DNA from: Pukyongia salina
Lineage (GTDB): Bacteria > Bacteroidota > Bacteroidia > Flavobacteriales > Flavobacteriaceae
Length of the DNA stretch: 64,000 bases
Reading direction: 5' to 3'
Assembly: GCF_002966125.1 (NCBI RefSeq)
Contig: NZ_CP027062.1
Coordinates: 2,838,501 to 2,902,500, forward strand
Positions 51,618 through 61,231 of this stretch are shown here, piece by piece. The position numbers and the translations under genes were made by a program. Position 1 is the first letter of the stretch; each line of letters begins with the position of its first letter. The notes under the pieces were generated by a model. The model was given only the letters and a program-made list of their open reading frames with translations, was not told the DNA's origin and searched no databases.

Positions 51618-52977
51618 ATTTATTGATATAAACCGTTTTACGGTTGGTAAACTCACGGATACCATGCTTGCTAAGTTCGCGTCCGTAGCCACTTTCTTTC
51701 ACGCCGCCGAAGGGCAGTCGCGGATCGCTCTTTACCAATTCGTTGATAAACACCGCGCCTTCATCAAATTGAGGGATCAATTTTTTTACATCTTTAATAT
51801 TTTTACTGAAAACAGACACCCCAAGGCCATACCTAGAATTGTTGGATAGTTCAATAGCCTCCTGCGCAGTTTTAAAAATGGTTATACTAAGTGCCGGCCC
51901 GAAGGTTTCTTCCTTGAACATCGGCATTTCGGGTGTCACATGGCTAACAACAGTGGGTTGGTAAAAAGCCCCGTCACGCTTCCCTCCTGTTTCTAATTTC
52001 GCCCCCATGGCCAGGCTATTTTGTACTTGATTTTCAAGTTCTTCGGCAAGATCTTCCCTCGCCAGAGTTCCTATATAAGTATCTTTATCCATAGGGTCTC
52101 CCGATTTCAAATTCTTTACTCTTTCTACAAGTTTAGGAATAAAATCCCTTGCAATATCCTCCTGAACCAGCAGACGTTTTCCGGCTATACAACTCTGTCC
52201 CGTATTTTGGTATCTCGCATTCACACAGGTGTCGAGTGTCGCTTCCAGTTCGCAATCGTTCATCACTATCAGGGCGTTATTTCCTCCTAGTTCCAATACA
52301 GTTTTCTTGATATTTGCCCCGGCAACTTCGGCGACAGCCGCACCGGCCGGCCCACTTCCCGTGAGAGTAACAGCCCTTACCCTGGGGTTCTCGATAATAG
52401 CCTTTACCTTGTCACTGCTTACCTTTAAGGTGGTAAAGCAATGTTCGGGAAAACCTGCTTTGCGGAAGACTTTCTCGATATTTAGTGCGCTCCCAAATAC
52501 ATTGGAAGCATGTTTCAACAGGCCGATATTCCCTGCCATTAATGCGGGAGCGGCAAATCTAAATACTTGCCAGAAAGGATAGTTCCAGGGCATAACTGCA
52601 AGTACGATGCCCATAGGTTCGTACCGCACATAACTCGAATGGGCATCTGTAGACACTGTCTCCTCAGCGAGTTGCTCCTCTGCATGAGAAGCGTAATACT
52701 CACACACCCATGCACATTTCTCTATTTCGGCAATGGCCTGAGAAATAGGTTTGCCCATTTCGGCAGAGATCGTCTTGGCATAGCCTTCCTTCCCGGCTTT
52801 TAATTCGGCGGCAGCGGCCATCATACATTCTGTTCTATGACTAAAACTGGTTTCCCGCCATTGTTTAAAGCGGTGGTTGGCTTGTTTTATTATAGATTCT
52901 ATCTCCTGGCTGGTATGTTCTTTGTAGCTGTGGATTAGCTCCGCATTGTACGGGTTGATGGATCTTATTTCACTCAT
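51616..52977 (-). CDS. NAD(P)-dependent aldehyde dehydrogenase, succinate-semialdehyde type
   Basis: The start is taken at the second Met (MSEIRSINPYNAEL), five codons inside the longest frame; this gives 453 residues. The ALDH superfamily marks are PWNYPFWQVFRF, the nucleotide-binding LTGSGPAG, the catalytic Glu in LELGGNN, the catalytic Cys in QNTGQSCIAGKR, and EETFGPALSI. The shorter length and the local sequence fit the Sad/YneI group, which oxidises succinate semialdehyde to succinate. Substrate is an inference. It is cytoplasmic and monocistronic. Confidence 0.9.
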   Translation of the reverse strand: MSEIRSINPYNAELIHSYKEHTSQEIESIIKQANHRFKQWRETSFSHRTECMMAAAAELKAGKEGYAKTISAEMGKPISQAIAEIEKCAWVCEYYASHAEEQLAEETVSTDAHSSYVRYEPMGIVLAVMPWNYPFWQVFRFAAPALMAGNIGLLKHASNVFGSALNIEKVFRKAGFPEHCFTTLKVSSDKVKAIIENPRVRAVTLTGSGPAGAAVAEVAGANIKKTVLELGGNNALIVMNDCELEATLDTCVNARYQNTGQSCIAGKRLLVQEDIARDFIPKLVERVKNLKSGDPMDKDTYIGTLAREDLAEELENQVQNSLAMGAKLETGGKRDGAFYQPTVVSHVTPEMPMFKEETFGPALSITIFKTAQEAIELSNNSRYGLGVSVFSKNIKDVKKLIPQFDEGAVFINELVKSDPRLPFGGVKESGYGRELSKHGIREFTNRKTVYINK

Positions 52978-53122
52978 AGAATTAAAGTACAAAACCTTCC
53001 ATGAATCAACGAAGTATTAGTTCAATTTTAACGGAATTATTGTTGAAAACATAGTTTATAACTTATCCCGATTACTACTTAGAAAAGAACGGCTTTTCCT
53101 ACTTTTATTCAAACAGTTTGTT

Positions 53123-53530
53123 ATGGAACCACGTGATGCGTCGTTACTCCGATTAAGGCCGGACATTCCTTCAGCGACAATTAACCCTTCAATGACTTCC
53201 GAAGAGATCTTTCAGAACCGCACCCTTCGGCCTGTAGCCAAATTACAGAACGAATTGTTGTTGGAAGCCTTCAGAAACTATATTCGGAAACACAAGAACG
53301 TATTTTACGACTTGTCCATAGAGAAACGCCTGGATTATATTGAGAACGCTATCCATAAGGATATGAAATTCAGGAATTCCCTAAAAGGTATAGTAATAGG
53401 GCAATTCACTATCGATGAGTTTAAGGAATACACTTTAAATTCTTCTGCACTTAACAAGCGTATGATGAATATCGTTAGAGAACGGCTAAAGAGCAATGTG
53501 CAACTACTAGAGTACGAGTACGCGCATTAG
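53123..53530 (+). CDS. Conserved flavobacterial hypothetical protein
   Basis: The 135-residue product is a soluble, mostly helical protein with EEIFQNRTLRPVAKLQNELLLEAFRNYIRKHKN and KFRNSLKGIVIGQFTIDEFKEYTLNSSALNKRMMNIVRERL. Similar proteins in this family are sometimes called glyoxalase, a label I find no support for. There is no metal site, signal or membrane helix. Its 3' end overlaps that of the DUF3307 gene on the other strand by 24 bases. Function is unknown. Confidence 0.75.
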   Translation: MEPRDASLLRLRPDIPSATINPSMTSEEIFQNRTLRPVAKLQNELLLEAFRNYIRKHKNVFYDLSIEKRLDYIENAIHKDMKFRNSLKGIVIGQFTIDEFKEYTLNSSALNKRMMNIVRERLKSNVQLLEYEYAH

Positions 53531-54238
53531 AAAGCCGATAATTATAGTTAATGCGAAACTCATTAGTGTTCCTATAAGCACATATTCGGTTTGTTTCCGC
53601 GCTCCGCTTTTACTTTTATCACTGAACCTGAGAATGGATTTGGCTGCGATAAGGAATCCAATAGCCGAAAAATTATTAGTGAGTATAAACGTGAGCACGA
53701 GTATACGTTCGAAAATCCCAATATAGCGTCCGGCCTTGGCCAGACTCTTGATCCCGTCCTCCTTTTTAATCTCCTTTTGCCAGCGCCGGGTGGCTTTCCC
53801 GATAATAAAACCGATAGGGAAGATCACAATGAGATAGCCTGTTAGGTATACAAGGAATACTTCGGAAGCCAATAAAGAAGTAATAAATGGCAATACTTCG
53901 CCCCAATTTTGGGTTACAGATATCCAGAGAATAAAAAGAACCAGCAAGTGTAAGGCCTGATCTATTAGAAAATACCGGAGATTATCCGACTCTTGATGCA
54001 ATTTCCAAAGATCGATCCCAAAGTGTGTTACCGAAATGATCACGGGAACCAGCCACAAACTCCAATCCTGTACAATGACATAGGTTAGCAAACCGGCCAA
54101 GACGGCATGAACATACAGAAATACCGAAGCCGCCTTCTTTTCACGCTTCTGTTTGATCCAGGATCTGGATTGAAACAGGAAATCTGTAATTAAATGCGCA
54201 AGTAAAAGTTGCAGTGCAAAGATGAGATCGGGATTCAT
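53507..54238 (-). CDS. DUF3307 membrane protein, partner of SatD-like protein
   Basis: This 243-residue protein has about six membrane helices. The DUF3307 signature is LQLLLAHLITDFLFQSRSWIKQKREKKAASVFLYVHAVLAGLLTYV, followed by VTHFGIDLWKL. The start overlaps the stop of the SatD-like gene by four bases, so the two are a translationally coupled pair. Function is unknown for the family. Conserved His/Asp residues in the first helices (AHLITDF, HFGIDLWK) could bind metal. Confidence 0.85.
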   Translation of the reverse strand: MNPDLIFALQLLLAHLITDFLFQSRSWIKQKREKKAASVFLYVHAVLAGLLTYVIVQDWSLWLVPVIISVTHFGIDLWKLHQESDNLRYFLIDQALHLLVLFILWISVTQNWGEVLPFITSLLASEVFLVYLTGYLIVIFPIGFIIGKATRRWQKEIKKEDGIKSLAKAGRYIGIFERILVLTFILTNNFSAIGFLIAAKSILRFSDKSKSGARKQTEYVLIGTLMSFALTIIIGFLMRVLVL

Positions 54239-54909
54239 ATAAAATATTTTTTTGTAAGCTGTTCATATCTACGCAGTAAAAGTCTAATCTCATCCCATCC
54301 TGCGGCTTTCTTCCTGTGATTTATCGCGGCCTGACTCCTATTTAGCTCTTGTGCGATCTGCTGTTCTTTATAATCCTGTAAAAGGTAATATACCACTTCG
54401 GCCGAGGCCATGGACCATCGGTCTGTAGTAGCGTCTAGGAATTTCATGTGCACTTCGAACTCGTCGTTTACGTCGGTCACAGGTGTTGTTACTGCCATTT
54501 TACTTTGCCTGGATTTCATACTGTCCAAAGTACGGCCAGACAATTGAAATGCCTCCCCGTTGCTAACATTTATTGCGTTGAGATCGTAACTGGCCTCCCC
54601 TATCCCGATAGAGATACGTACATCGGCCAGCGGAACGTTGTTTCCCGCATCCGTATCGGCATCGTTGAAACTATTTATGAGAGCCTTTATTTGTAATGCA
54701 AGACTTAGAGCCAGGCTGGGATCCTCAACGATGCCCTGAAAACTATCTCCTCTGAACATGGTAAATTCTACGCTTTTATCGCCTGGTAGCTTCGTATACG
54801 CTTTAAATTCGGTATTTAAACGACCAATGATAGCGCTCATCCTTTTATTGGAGAAGCGGGATGAATCCACCAGATCACCTGTTATTACTGCTATAGTTGC
54901 ATTTTTCAT
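54235..54909 (-). CDS. SatD-family protein with C-terminal HTH
   Basis: This 224-residue protein opens with ATIAVITGDLVDSSRFSNKRMSAIIGRLN, the SatD-type start that resembles nucleotidyl cyclase-like folds, followed by FTMFRGDSFQGIVEDPSLAL and DVRISIGIGEASYDL. The C-terminal 50 residues look like a HTH (QQIAQELNRSQAAINHRKKAAGWDEI). The protein could thus sense a nucleotide and bind DNA. It is the first gene of a pair with DUF3307. Two ATACTTATA repeats flank its promoter, so autoregulation is plausible. The name comes from streptococcal SatD; the molecular role is unknown. Confidence 0.85.
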   Translation of the reverse strand: MKNATIAVITGDLVDSSRFSNKRMSAIIGRLNTEFKAYTKLPGDKSVEFTMFRGDSFQGIVEDPSLALSLALQIKALINSFNDADTDAGNNVPLADVRISIGIGEASYDLNAINVSNGEAFQLSGRTLDSMKSRQSKMAVTTPVTDVNDEFEVHMKFLDATTDRWSMASAEVVYYLLQDYKEQQIAQELNRSQAAINHRKKAAGWDEIRLLLRRYEQLTKKYFI

Positions 54910-54945
54910 ACTGCAATTAATCTTAGACCATAACGATTACTTCTA

Positions 54946-54987
54946 CAAATATAAGTATTTTTACTAATAAACAAGTTTTATAAGTAT
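54946..54987 (-). promoter_or_regulatory. Promoter and candidate operators of the SatD/DUF3307 pair
   Basis: Read on the minus strand, a TATATTTG -7 box (54946-54953) has a -33 TTG (54972-54974) at 18-base spacing. Two direct repeats ATACTTATA (54950-54958 and 54979-54987) overlap the -7 box and lie just upstream of the -33 element, 29 bases apart. The position of these repeats fits repressor binding. Confidence 0.6.
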
Positions 54988-55029
54988 ATTTTATTATAAT
55001 CATGGAATATAATATTCATCCCATAGCTA

Positions 55030-55710
55030 CTATTCCAGAAGAGATACCCCGTTTAGGTCGGTGGTGAGAACTTCACTCATATAATCGAAATACGGCCGTA
55101 GTAATTGGAAGTGATATAGCAGTTTATCTCTGAAATCGGGCGATAACACTTCCTTATCTGTAAATTCGTGGGTAAAGAAAAAGCTCTTTAAACGTATTAG
55201 ATCGAGGTTTGGATCGTCCTTACTAAATCCCTTCGGAGCTGTTTTCACGGCAAATTCCCGCACAAAATCTCCAAAAGCCTCCTTAAACTTCTTCTCGTTC
55301 ATGATCTTACGGATGCGGGAAGCGTCCATTTCGAATTCTTTTCTTATCCGAAGCAGATCGGCGGGTTCGGGGGAGAAAAACCCCCCTGCCATTAACGACT
55401 TTCCAGGTTCCAGCCGAAGGTAATAGCCACCTCGCCGGTGGGCTCCCGCCCTACTGAAACTAACACTTCTATGCACATTATACGGTGTTTTATCCTTACT
55501 AAACCTAATGTCTCTGTTGATCCTGAACACTTTAACCTTTGCGATCTCATCGGTTTCATTAAGACCGGCTTCCACATCGGTATAGAATTGTTTTAACAAC
55601 TTCTCGTTAGCCTGGTACTGCTTCTTGTTTTCCTGCATCCAATCGCGATGATTGTTCTTTTTTAGTTGTTCCAGGAAATTAAATATGTCTTTTGATAGGG
55701 TAACACTCAT
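55030..55710 (-). CDS. DUF2461 (TIGR02453) family protein
   Basis: This 226-residue cytoplasmic protein has the family start IFNFLEQLKKNNHRDWMQENKKQYQ, then VFRINRDIRFSKDKTPYNVHRSVSFSRAGAHRRGGYYLRLEPGKSLMAGGFFSPEPADLLRIRKEF. These blocks define DUF2461. No enzyme activity has been assigned to the family that I can name. It is monocistronic. Confidence 0.92.
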   Translation of the reverse strand: MSVTLSKDIFNFLEQLKKNNHRDWMQENKKQYQANEKLLKQFYTDVEAGLNETDEIAKVKVFRINRDIRFSKDKTPYNVHRSVSFSRAGAHRRGGYYLRLEPGKSLMAGGFFSPEPADLLRIRKEFEMDASRIRKIMNEKKFKEAFGDFVREFAVKTAPKGFSKDDPNLDLIRLKSFFFTHEFTDKEVLSPDFRDKLLYHFQLLRPYFDYMSEVLTTDLNGVSLLE

Positions 55711-55790
55711 ATACTTGCTCTTTGTGCTTTAAAGATACGCTTAAATTTTTTTCATTACTTTTAGCTAATCAACTATAAAACCAAAGTATT

Positions 55791-56219
55791 ATGACAACCA
55801 CCAAACCCAACACCGGCTTTTGGATAATTGCCGTGCTTGCCCTACTATGGAACCTTATGGGAGTGTTTCAATATCTATCCACCACTTTGTGGGCAGACGC
55901 GATCAAAGAAGCCCTACCCCCGGAACAAGTTGCCTTAATGGACGCACTACCTTCCTGGTATAGTTACGTATTTGCCGTTGCTGTCTTTGCAGGTGTAATA
56001 GGTTCGTTATTGTTATTAATAAGAAAAAAACTGGCTGTTCCTGTATTAGGAATATCCCTTCTCGCTGTATTGGTGCAGATGGGCTACTGGTTATTCGCAA
56101 CAGACGTGATGGAAGTTGTGGGAATGTCGTCGGTAGTTATGCCACTGGTTGTGATCATTATCGCGATCTTCCTGTATTTCTACTCGAAGGGAGCCGCTCA
56201 GAAAGGATGGTTACGATAG
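55791..56219 (+). CDS. Four-helix membrane protein of unknown function
   Basis: The 142-residue product has four membrane helices at about residues 9-29, 58-80, 85-105 and 112-133. The start (TGFWIIAVLALLWNLMGVFQYLSTTLWADAIKEALPPEQVALMDALPSWYSYVFAVAVFAGVIGSLLLLIRKKLAVPVL) resembles a group of small bacterial membrane proteins sometimes called sugar-transporter-like, without evidence for transport. It is followed by a strong terminator. Confidence 0.78.
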   Translation: MTTTKPNTGFWIIAVLALLWNLMGVFQYLSTTLWADAIKEALPPEQVALMDALPSWYSYVFAVAVFAGVIGSLLLLIRKKLAVPVLGISLLAVLVQMGYWLFATDVMEVVGMSSVVMPLVVIIIAIFLYFYSKGAAQKGWLR

Positions 56220-56235
56220 ATTGAACAACATACAT

Positions 56236-56264
56236 AAAAAAGCGGGCAAATGCCCGCTTTTTTT
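56236..56264. terminator. Bidirectional terminator between the four-helix protein and corA
   Basis: The stem AAAAAAGCGGGC / GCCCGCTTTTTTT with a 4-base loop lies between convergent genes and has U-tracts in both directions. Confidence 0.9.
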
Positions 56265-57357
56265 ATAACCATTTCTTTCTTCTGAAATACCATATCATAA
56301 GCGCCAGAACAACGAACATGAGGCCCCATAATATAAAATACCCATATTTTAATTTAAGTTCGGGCATATACTCGAAATTCATCCCATAAATACCTGCCAT
56401 AAAGGTTAACGGAATAAATATGGAAGCCATGATGGTTAACACCTTCATGATCTCGTTCATTTTATTGCTAATTGTGGTCATATACATATCCATAAGACCC
56501 CATACCATTTCCCGGTAAAGATCGATACTCTCACTCACTTGTATGATATGATCGTAAAGGTCTCGTATGTAATTACGGGTGCGGTCTTCGATTAGCGGTG
56601 TGTCTATTTTCTCAAGACGGTTGATCACTTCACGCAAGGGAACGATGGCCCTGCGTATCTTTAAAACTTCCTTCTTTAGTTCCTGAATATCCTGGGTGAT
56701 ATCATCTGTTGCCTTACTCTCAAAAAGCAGATCCTCCAGCACCTCGATCTTATCGCTTAAAGTTTCGATCACCGTAAAATAGTTGTCTATTACAGCATCC
56801 AGGAGGGCAAACATGAGGTAATCTGCTCCAGCCTGCCTTATTCTTCCCTTGTCGTTCATAAGTCGCTCCCTCACTCCGTCGAATACATCTCCGTCTGCTT
56901 CCTGAAACGTAAGGACATAGTCTTTCCCCACTACCATGCTTACATGTTCGTAGATCATCTCTGCATTGTCGTTGTAGTGAAGCATCTTAAAAACCAAAAA
57001 CAAGTAGTCACTATATTCGTCTAGTTTGGGACGTTGATAGGTGGTTACAATGTCTTCCTGAATAAGCGGGTGTAGCTCAAAATGTTCTCCCAAAATTTCG
57101 ATCTCACGGCTATTGCTTAGCCCATCTACATTGATCCATGTTACACGGTCTGTATCTTTAAAATTGAAGGCATCGGAAACATTTTCGGTGTGAAGGTGTT
57201 CTAAATGAGATTTCGAATAATCGATGATCTCGGCTTTAGTAATTAATTTTTCTTTGCTCCCTCTATAGGTGACAGCTCCCGGAATTTGATTTACTGTTTT
57301 CCGTTTAGGCAGTTTGTCGAGCCGGAACTTTCTTTTTTTCTTAATTGGTTTTGCCAT
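56263..57357 (-). CDS. corA: CorA-family magnesium/cobalt transporter
   Basis: The protein has 364 residues from the second Met (MAKPIKKKRKFRLDKLPKRK); a longer start three codons upstream is possible. The large cytoplasmic N-domain is followed by two membrane helices at the C-terminus. The signature YGMN sits at the end of the first helix (FIPLTFMAGIYGMNFEYMPELKLKYGYFILWGLMFVVLALMIWYFRRKKWL), as in all CorA channels. It carries Mg2+ and possibly Co2+ or Ni2+ into the cell as a pentamer. It is monocistronic, between the terminator and the his operon. Confidence 0.93.
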   Translation of the reverse strand: MAKPIKKKRKFRLDKLPKRKTVNQIPGAVTYRGSKEKLITKAEIIDYSKSHLEHLHTENVSDAFNFKDTDRVTWINVDGLSNSREIEILGEHFELHPLIQEDIVTTYQRPKLDEYSDYLFLVFKMLHYNDNAEMIYEHVSMVVGKDYVLTFQEADGDVFDGVRERLMNDKGRIRQAGADYLMFALLDAVIDNYFTVIETLSDKIEVLEDLLFESKATDDITQDIQELKKEVLKIRRAIVPLREVINRLEKIDTPLIEDRTRNYIRDLYDHIIQVSESIDLYREMVWGLMDMYMTTISNKMNEIMKVLTIMASIFIPLTFMAGIYGMNFEYMPELKLKYGYFILWGLMFVVLALMIWYFRRKKWL

Positions 57358-57419
57358 ATATATCACACATTACCTTTTAAAGATAATGAAATCTCACAAG
57401 TATTTTCCGTTGTTAAATG

Positions 57420-58025
57420 TTATTCAACTTTATGCCTGGCCTGCAAGGTCTTATCCACATCACGTAAAAAAAGGCCTTTGGTCTGCAGAAGGATAAGTGT
57501 ATGAAACAGTAGGTCTGCTGCCTCATTGAGGAAGGCAAGGTCGTTATCGTCTTTAGCCTCGATAACCAGTTCCACCGCTTCTTCCCCCACTTTTTGAGCG
57601 ATTTTGTTAACCCCACCCTTAAACAAGGAAGCCACATAAGAGTCTTCCATTTCCGGAAAGTCCTTACGTTGTTGTATCACTTCTTCCAGTTGAGATAGAA
57701 ATCCAAAATTAGGTGTGTTTTGCTCGCCCCAGCAATTGTCTGTTCCTTTATGACATACCGGACCCTGGGGATGTACCATTGCAAGCAGGGTATCATTATC
57801 ACAATCAGACCTTATGGAGACCAGGTCCAGGTAGTTGCCAGACTCTGAACCTTTTGTCCACAAACTATTCTTTTTTCTGCTGAAAAAGGTAACTCGCTTG
57901 CTTTCGAGGGTTTGAGCAAGTGCTTCTTCGTTCATAAATCCCAGCATTAGCACATTACGTGTGATATTATCCTGAACTATTACTGGCACCAGACCATCCT
58001 GGTATTTTTCAAAATCAATATTCAT
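57420..58025 (-). CDS. hisIE: Bifunctional phosphoribosyl-AMP cyclohydrolase/phosphoribosyl-ATP pyrophosphatase
   Basis: From MNIDFEKYQDGLVPV the protein has 201 residues; three extra codons upstream are possible. The HisI half has SKRVTFFSRKKNSLWTKGSESGNYL and the zinc cysteines in SDCDNDTLLAMVHPQGPVCHKGTDNCW. The HisE half has LFKGGVNKIAQKVGEEAVELVIEAKDDNDLAFLNEAADLLFHTLILL. It catalyses steps 2 and 3 of histidine synthesis. It is the last gene of the operon, 17 bases after hisF. Confidence 0.96.
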   Translation of the reverse strand: MNIDFEKYQDGLVPVIVQDNITRNVLMLGFMNEEALAQTLESKRVTFFSRKKNSLWTKGSESGNYLDLVSIRSDCDNDTLLAMVHPQGPVCHKGTDNCWGEQNTPNFGFLSQLEEVIQQRKDFPEMEDSYVASLFKGGVNKIAQKVGEEAVELVIEAKDDNDLAFLNEAADLLFHTLILLQTKGLFLRDVDKTLQARHKVE

Positions 58026-58042
58026 AACTTTCATATTTATAT

Positions 58043-58798
58043 TTACAAGCGAACCTCAATGTTACGTTCCTTTAAAAATCGCTTTAATTCATCGATCCTA
58101 ATGTCTTTAAAATGAAATACACTCGCCGCTAATGCGGCGTCTGCTTTGCCATCAATAAATGTGTCTGCAAAATGAGAAATCTCTCCCGCCCCTCCCGAGG
58201 CTATTATAGGTATGTTTACCAGGGATGCAAGTTTTGCCAGAGCTTGGTTGGCAAAGCCATTTCTGGTCCCGTCATGATCCATAGAAGTAAACAATATCTC
58301 TCCTGCTCCTCTTTTTTCAACCTCAACCGCCCATTCAAATAGATCGATCTCGGTAGGTTGTTTTCCGCCTACCAGATGTACTTTCCAGCTACCGGAGATC
58401 TGCCTGGCATCAATTGCAACTACGATGCACTGATTTCCGAATCGTGACGATAATTCGTCAATAAGCTGCGGGCGTTTCACGGCCGATGAGTTTACACATA
58501 CCTTATCTGCTCCGTTCTTCAGTAACAAATCTACATCCTCAACACTGGAGATACCACCACCTACAGTAAATGGTATCCTTATCTTAGCTGCTACTCTTAG
58601 AACCAGTTCTGCCAGGGTTTTTCGTTTTTCTTCCGTCGCCGAAATATCCAGGAATACCAATTCATCTGCACCAGATTCACTGTAAAGTGCGGCCAATTCC
58701 ACCGGATCCCCGGCATCACGGAGATTGACGAAATTCACCCCTTTAACGGTGCGGCCGTCTTTTATATCCAGGCAGGGTATGATCCTTTTAGTGAGCAT
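58043..58798 (-). CDS. hisF: Imidazole glycerol phosphate synthase subunit HisF
   Basis: This 251-residue (beta-alpha)8 barrel has catalytic Asp in [28 protein letters not shown] and the second Asp in the family position ([11 protein letters not shown]). Phosphate-binding loops are FTVGGGI and IASGGAG. It joins PRFAR with ammonia from HisH to give imidazole glycerol phosphate and AICAR. Its start overlaps hisA by 11 bases. Confidence 0.97.
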   Translation of the reverse strand: MLTKRIIPCLDIKDGRTVKGVNFVNLRDAGDPVELAALYSESGADELVFLDISATEEKRKTLAELVLRVAAKIRIPFTVGGGISSVEDVDLLLKNGADKVCVNSSAVKRPQLIDELSSRFGNQCIVVAIDARQISGSWKVHLVGGKQPTEIDLFEWAVEVEKRGAGEILFTSMDHDGTRNGFANQALAKLASLVNIPIIASGGAGEISHFADTFIDGKADAALAASVFHFKDIRIDELKRFLKERNIEVRL

Positions 58799-59516
58799 TC
58801 AGTATAAAATTTTCTAGTTGTTTTAATGAGATCCTGTCTTCATAAATGGCTTTTCCAATAATTACCCCTTCACAGCCCAGTTCCTGTAATCTTGCTAATT
58901 CGGAAAAATGAGAGATCCCCCCTGAAGCGATGAGTGAAAGCGTTTCAATTTCACCCAGGATCTTTTCGTATAAGTTAAAGGAAGGGCCTTTAAGCATTCC
59001 GTCCCTGTTTATGTCTGTACCAATACAGTAAGTTATCCCCTGCTCTGTATATTTTTTTATAAATGGGATAAGTTCTTCTTCCGAGTCTTCCTGCCATCCG
59101 CTAATAGCCACCATCTCATTCTTTGCATCAGCCCCGAGGATGATCTTGTCACTTCCATAGGATTTAAGCCACTTCAGAAATAAATCTGGGGATCGAACAG
59201 CGATGCTACCTCCCGTGATCTGGGAAGCTCCACTTCTAAAGGCAATTTTCACATCCTCATCACTCTTCAGACCACCGCCGAAGTCTATTTTCAATTTGGT
59301 TTTCGAAGCAATTCTCTCCAGGCATCTATAGTTCACAATTCCTTGGCTTCGGGCTCCGTCGAGGTCGACCACATGAATATATTCTATACCGTGATCCTCG
59401 AACATCTTCGCTACTTCAACGGGATCCTGGTTGTAGACAATTTGAGTGCTGTAATCCCCTTTGGTAAGTCGAACGCATTTTCCATCGATTATATCTATTG
59501 CTGGTATTATCCTCAT
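58788..59516 (-). CDS. hisA: ProFAR isomerase HisA
   Basis: This 242-residue barrel starts [23 protein letters not shown], with the catalytic Asp8 in AIDI. Phosphate loops are DFGGGLKS and IASGGISH; the second acid is in [16 protein letters not shown]. It does the Amadori rearrangement of ProFAR to PRFAR. It overlaps hisH by 4 bases and hisF by 11. Confidence 0.97.
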   Translation of the reverse strand: MRIIPAIDIIDGKCVRLTKGDYSTQIVYNQDPVEVAKMFEDHGIEYIHVVDLDGARSQGIVNYRCLERIASKTKLKIDFGGGLKSDEDVKIAFRSGASQITGGSIAVRSPDLFLKWLKSYGSDKIILGADAKNEMVAISGWQEDSEEELIPFIKKYTEQGITYCIGTDINRDGMLKGPSFNLYEKILGEIETLSLIASGGISHFSELARLQELGCEGVIIGKAIYEDRISLKQLENFILNAH

Positions 59517-60094
59517 AGTGCTAAAAAGTTCTTTAATAGTTGTTCGCCTGCCGCCGCACTTTTCTCAGGATGGAATTGAACACCGTAAAAATTGTTACGC
59601 CTGATAGCCGCTGAATAAGGCAACTCGTAGTCGCAATTTGCTATGGTTTCTTCGCATAAGGGAACATAATAACTATGCACCAGGTACATATATTCGTTTT
59701 CGGTGATAGCATTGAAGAGGTGTGATTTCAAACCGTAGATATTGTTCCAACCAATCTGTGGAACCTTCACTACATTGGAGAATCGTTTTACCTCTAGTGG
59801 GAATATTCCCAATCCTATAGTATTATTCTCCTCGGTGAGTTCACATAGCAGCTGCATACCCAGGCATATTCCCAGGACTGGCTGTGATAATTCGGGAATA
59901 ATACGGTGAAGGCCGGACCTCCTCAGTTTATCCATAGCGTTGCTCGCCTCGCCAACTCCGGGAAAGATCACTTTGTCTGCCTCGCGAATTTCATCAATAT
60001 CGGAAGTTAATACCGGACTGTATCCGAAGCGCTCGAAAGCAAACTGAATGTTCTTTATATTCCCTGCACCATAATCTATCTGAACGATCTTCAT
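59513..60094 (-). CDS. hisH: Imidazole glycerol phosphate synthase glutaminase subunit HisH
   Basis: This 193-residue class I amidotransferase has its start [24 protein letters not shown], the nucleophile Cys in [12 protein letters not shown], and His-Glu in [12 protein letters not shown]. It feeds ammonia to HisF. It begins directly after hisB stops and overlaps hisA by 4 bases. Confidence 0.97.
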   Translation of the reverse strand: MKIVQIDYGAGNIKNIQFAFERFGYSPVLTSDIDEIREADKVIFPGVGEASNAMDKLRRSGLHRIIPELSQPVLGICLGMQLLCELTEENNTIGLGIFPLEVKRFSNVVKVPQIGWNNIYGLKSHLFNAITENEYMYLVHSYYVPLCEETIANCDYELPYSAAIRRNNFYGVQFHPEKSAAAGEQLLKNFLAL

Positions 60095-61231
60095 CTATAA
60101 GCTTCCTTTGGTTGATGGCAACATTAACTTTTCGGGGTCCCGCCGTATTGCAGCTCGAATCGACTTGGCAAAAGCTTTAAAAATCGCTTCGATCTTATGG
60201 TGCTCGTTAGTGCCTTCGGCTTTGATATTGAGATTTGCACGGGCACCATCTGTAAATGACTTAAAGAAGTGAAAGAACATTTCGGTAGGCATTTTACCAA
60301 TCATTTCTCTTTTGAAATCTGCCTCCCACACCAACCAGTTGCGACCGCCAAAGTCTATAGATACCTGGGCCAGACAATCGTCCATAGGTAAGCAAAATCC
60401 ATATCTTTCTATTCCAAGTTTAGTACCCAGTGCCTCGTAGAATACTTCTCCAAGGGCAATGGCAGTATCTTCTATGGTGTGATGCTCATCAACCTCCAGA
60501 TCGCCATCAACCTCTATATAAAGATCCATCATCCCGTGTCTCGCCAATTGGTCCAGCATATGGTCGAAAAATGCGATTCCTGTGTTGATCTCACTCTTGC
60601 CTGTCCCGTCTAGGTTAATATTTATCTTTACATCGGTTTCGTGGGTCTTTCTCGTAATTTCAGAACTTCTTCGGCCTAGCTTTAGGAACGAATAGATGGC
60701 ATCCCAGTCGTTAGATTCCAGGACGATCCAATTTTCCAGTTCTTCCTCCTTTACAGTCACTTCCCCAGTGCCTAAACCAGTATTATCATTTATAAAAATC
60801 CCCTGAGCGCCCAGATTCTTCGCTAATTCCATATCGGTGAGCCTGTCGCCAATTACATATGAGTTGGGTAGATCGTACCCTTCACCGAAGTATTTTGTCA
60901 ACAATCCTGTACCGGGTTTGCGTGTGTTTTTATTCTCTTCAGGAAAACTCCTGTCAATTAGTACTTCGTCGAACACGACTCCTTCATTCTCAAAGGTTTT
61001 CAGAATAAAATTATGAACCGGCCAAAAGGTGTCCTCGGGATAGGAACCAGTTCCCAGGCCGTCCTGATTGGTGATCATAACGAGTTCATAATCCAATTCG
61101 GAGGCGATCTTACCTAAAGCACTTATCGCTTTCGGATAGAAATCCAGTTTTGAGAACGAATCTATCTGCTCATCTTCCGGTTCACGTATCATGGTACCGT
61201 CTCTATCTATAAATAATACCCTCTTTTTCAT
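60095..61231 (-). CDS. hisB: Bifunctional histidinol-phosphatase/imidazoleglycerol-phosphate dehydratase
   Basis: The 378-residue fused enzyme has an N-terminal HAD phosphatase ([13 protein letters not shown] with the nucleophile Asp pair, [15 protein letters not shown], and [21 protein letters not shown]). The C-terminal dehydratase (from about residue 190) has the metal motifs [27 protein letters not shown] and [18 protein letters not shown]. The fusion handles steps 7 and 9 of the pathway, as in E. coli. It sits between hisC and hisH with no gap. Confidence 0.97.
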   Translation of the reverse strand: MKKRVLFIDRDGTMIREPEDEQIDSFSKLDFYPKAISALGKIASELDYELVMITNQDGLGTGSYPEDTFWPVHNFILKTFENEGVVFDEVLIDRSFPEENKNTRKPGTGLLTKYFGEGYDLPNSYVIGDRLTDMELAKNLGAQGIFINDNTGLGTGEVTVKEEELENWIVLESNDWDAIYSFLKLGRRSSEITRKTHETDVKININLDGTGKSEINTGIAFFDHMLDQLARHGMMDLYIEVDGDLEVDEHHTIEDTAIALGEVFYEALGTKLGIERYGFCLPMDDCLAQVSIDFGGRNWLVWEADFKREMIGKMPTEMFFHFFKSFTDGARANLNIKAEGTNEHHKIEAIFKAFAKSIRAAIRRDPEKLMLPSTKGSL

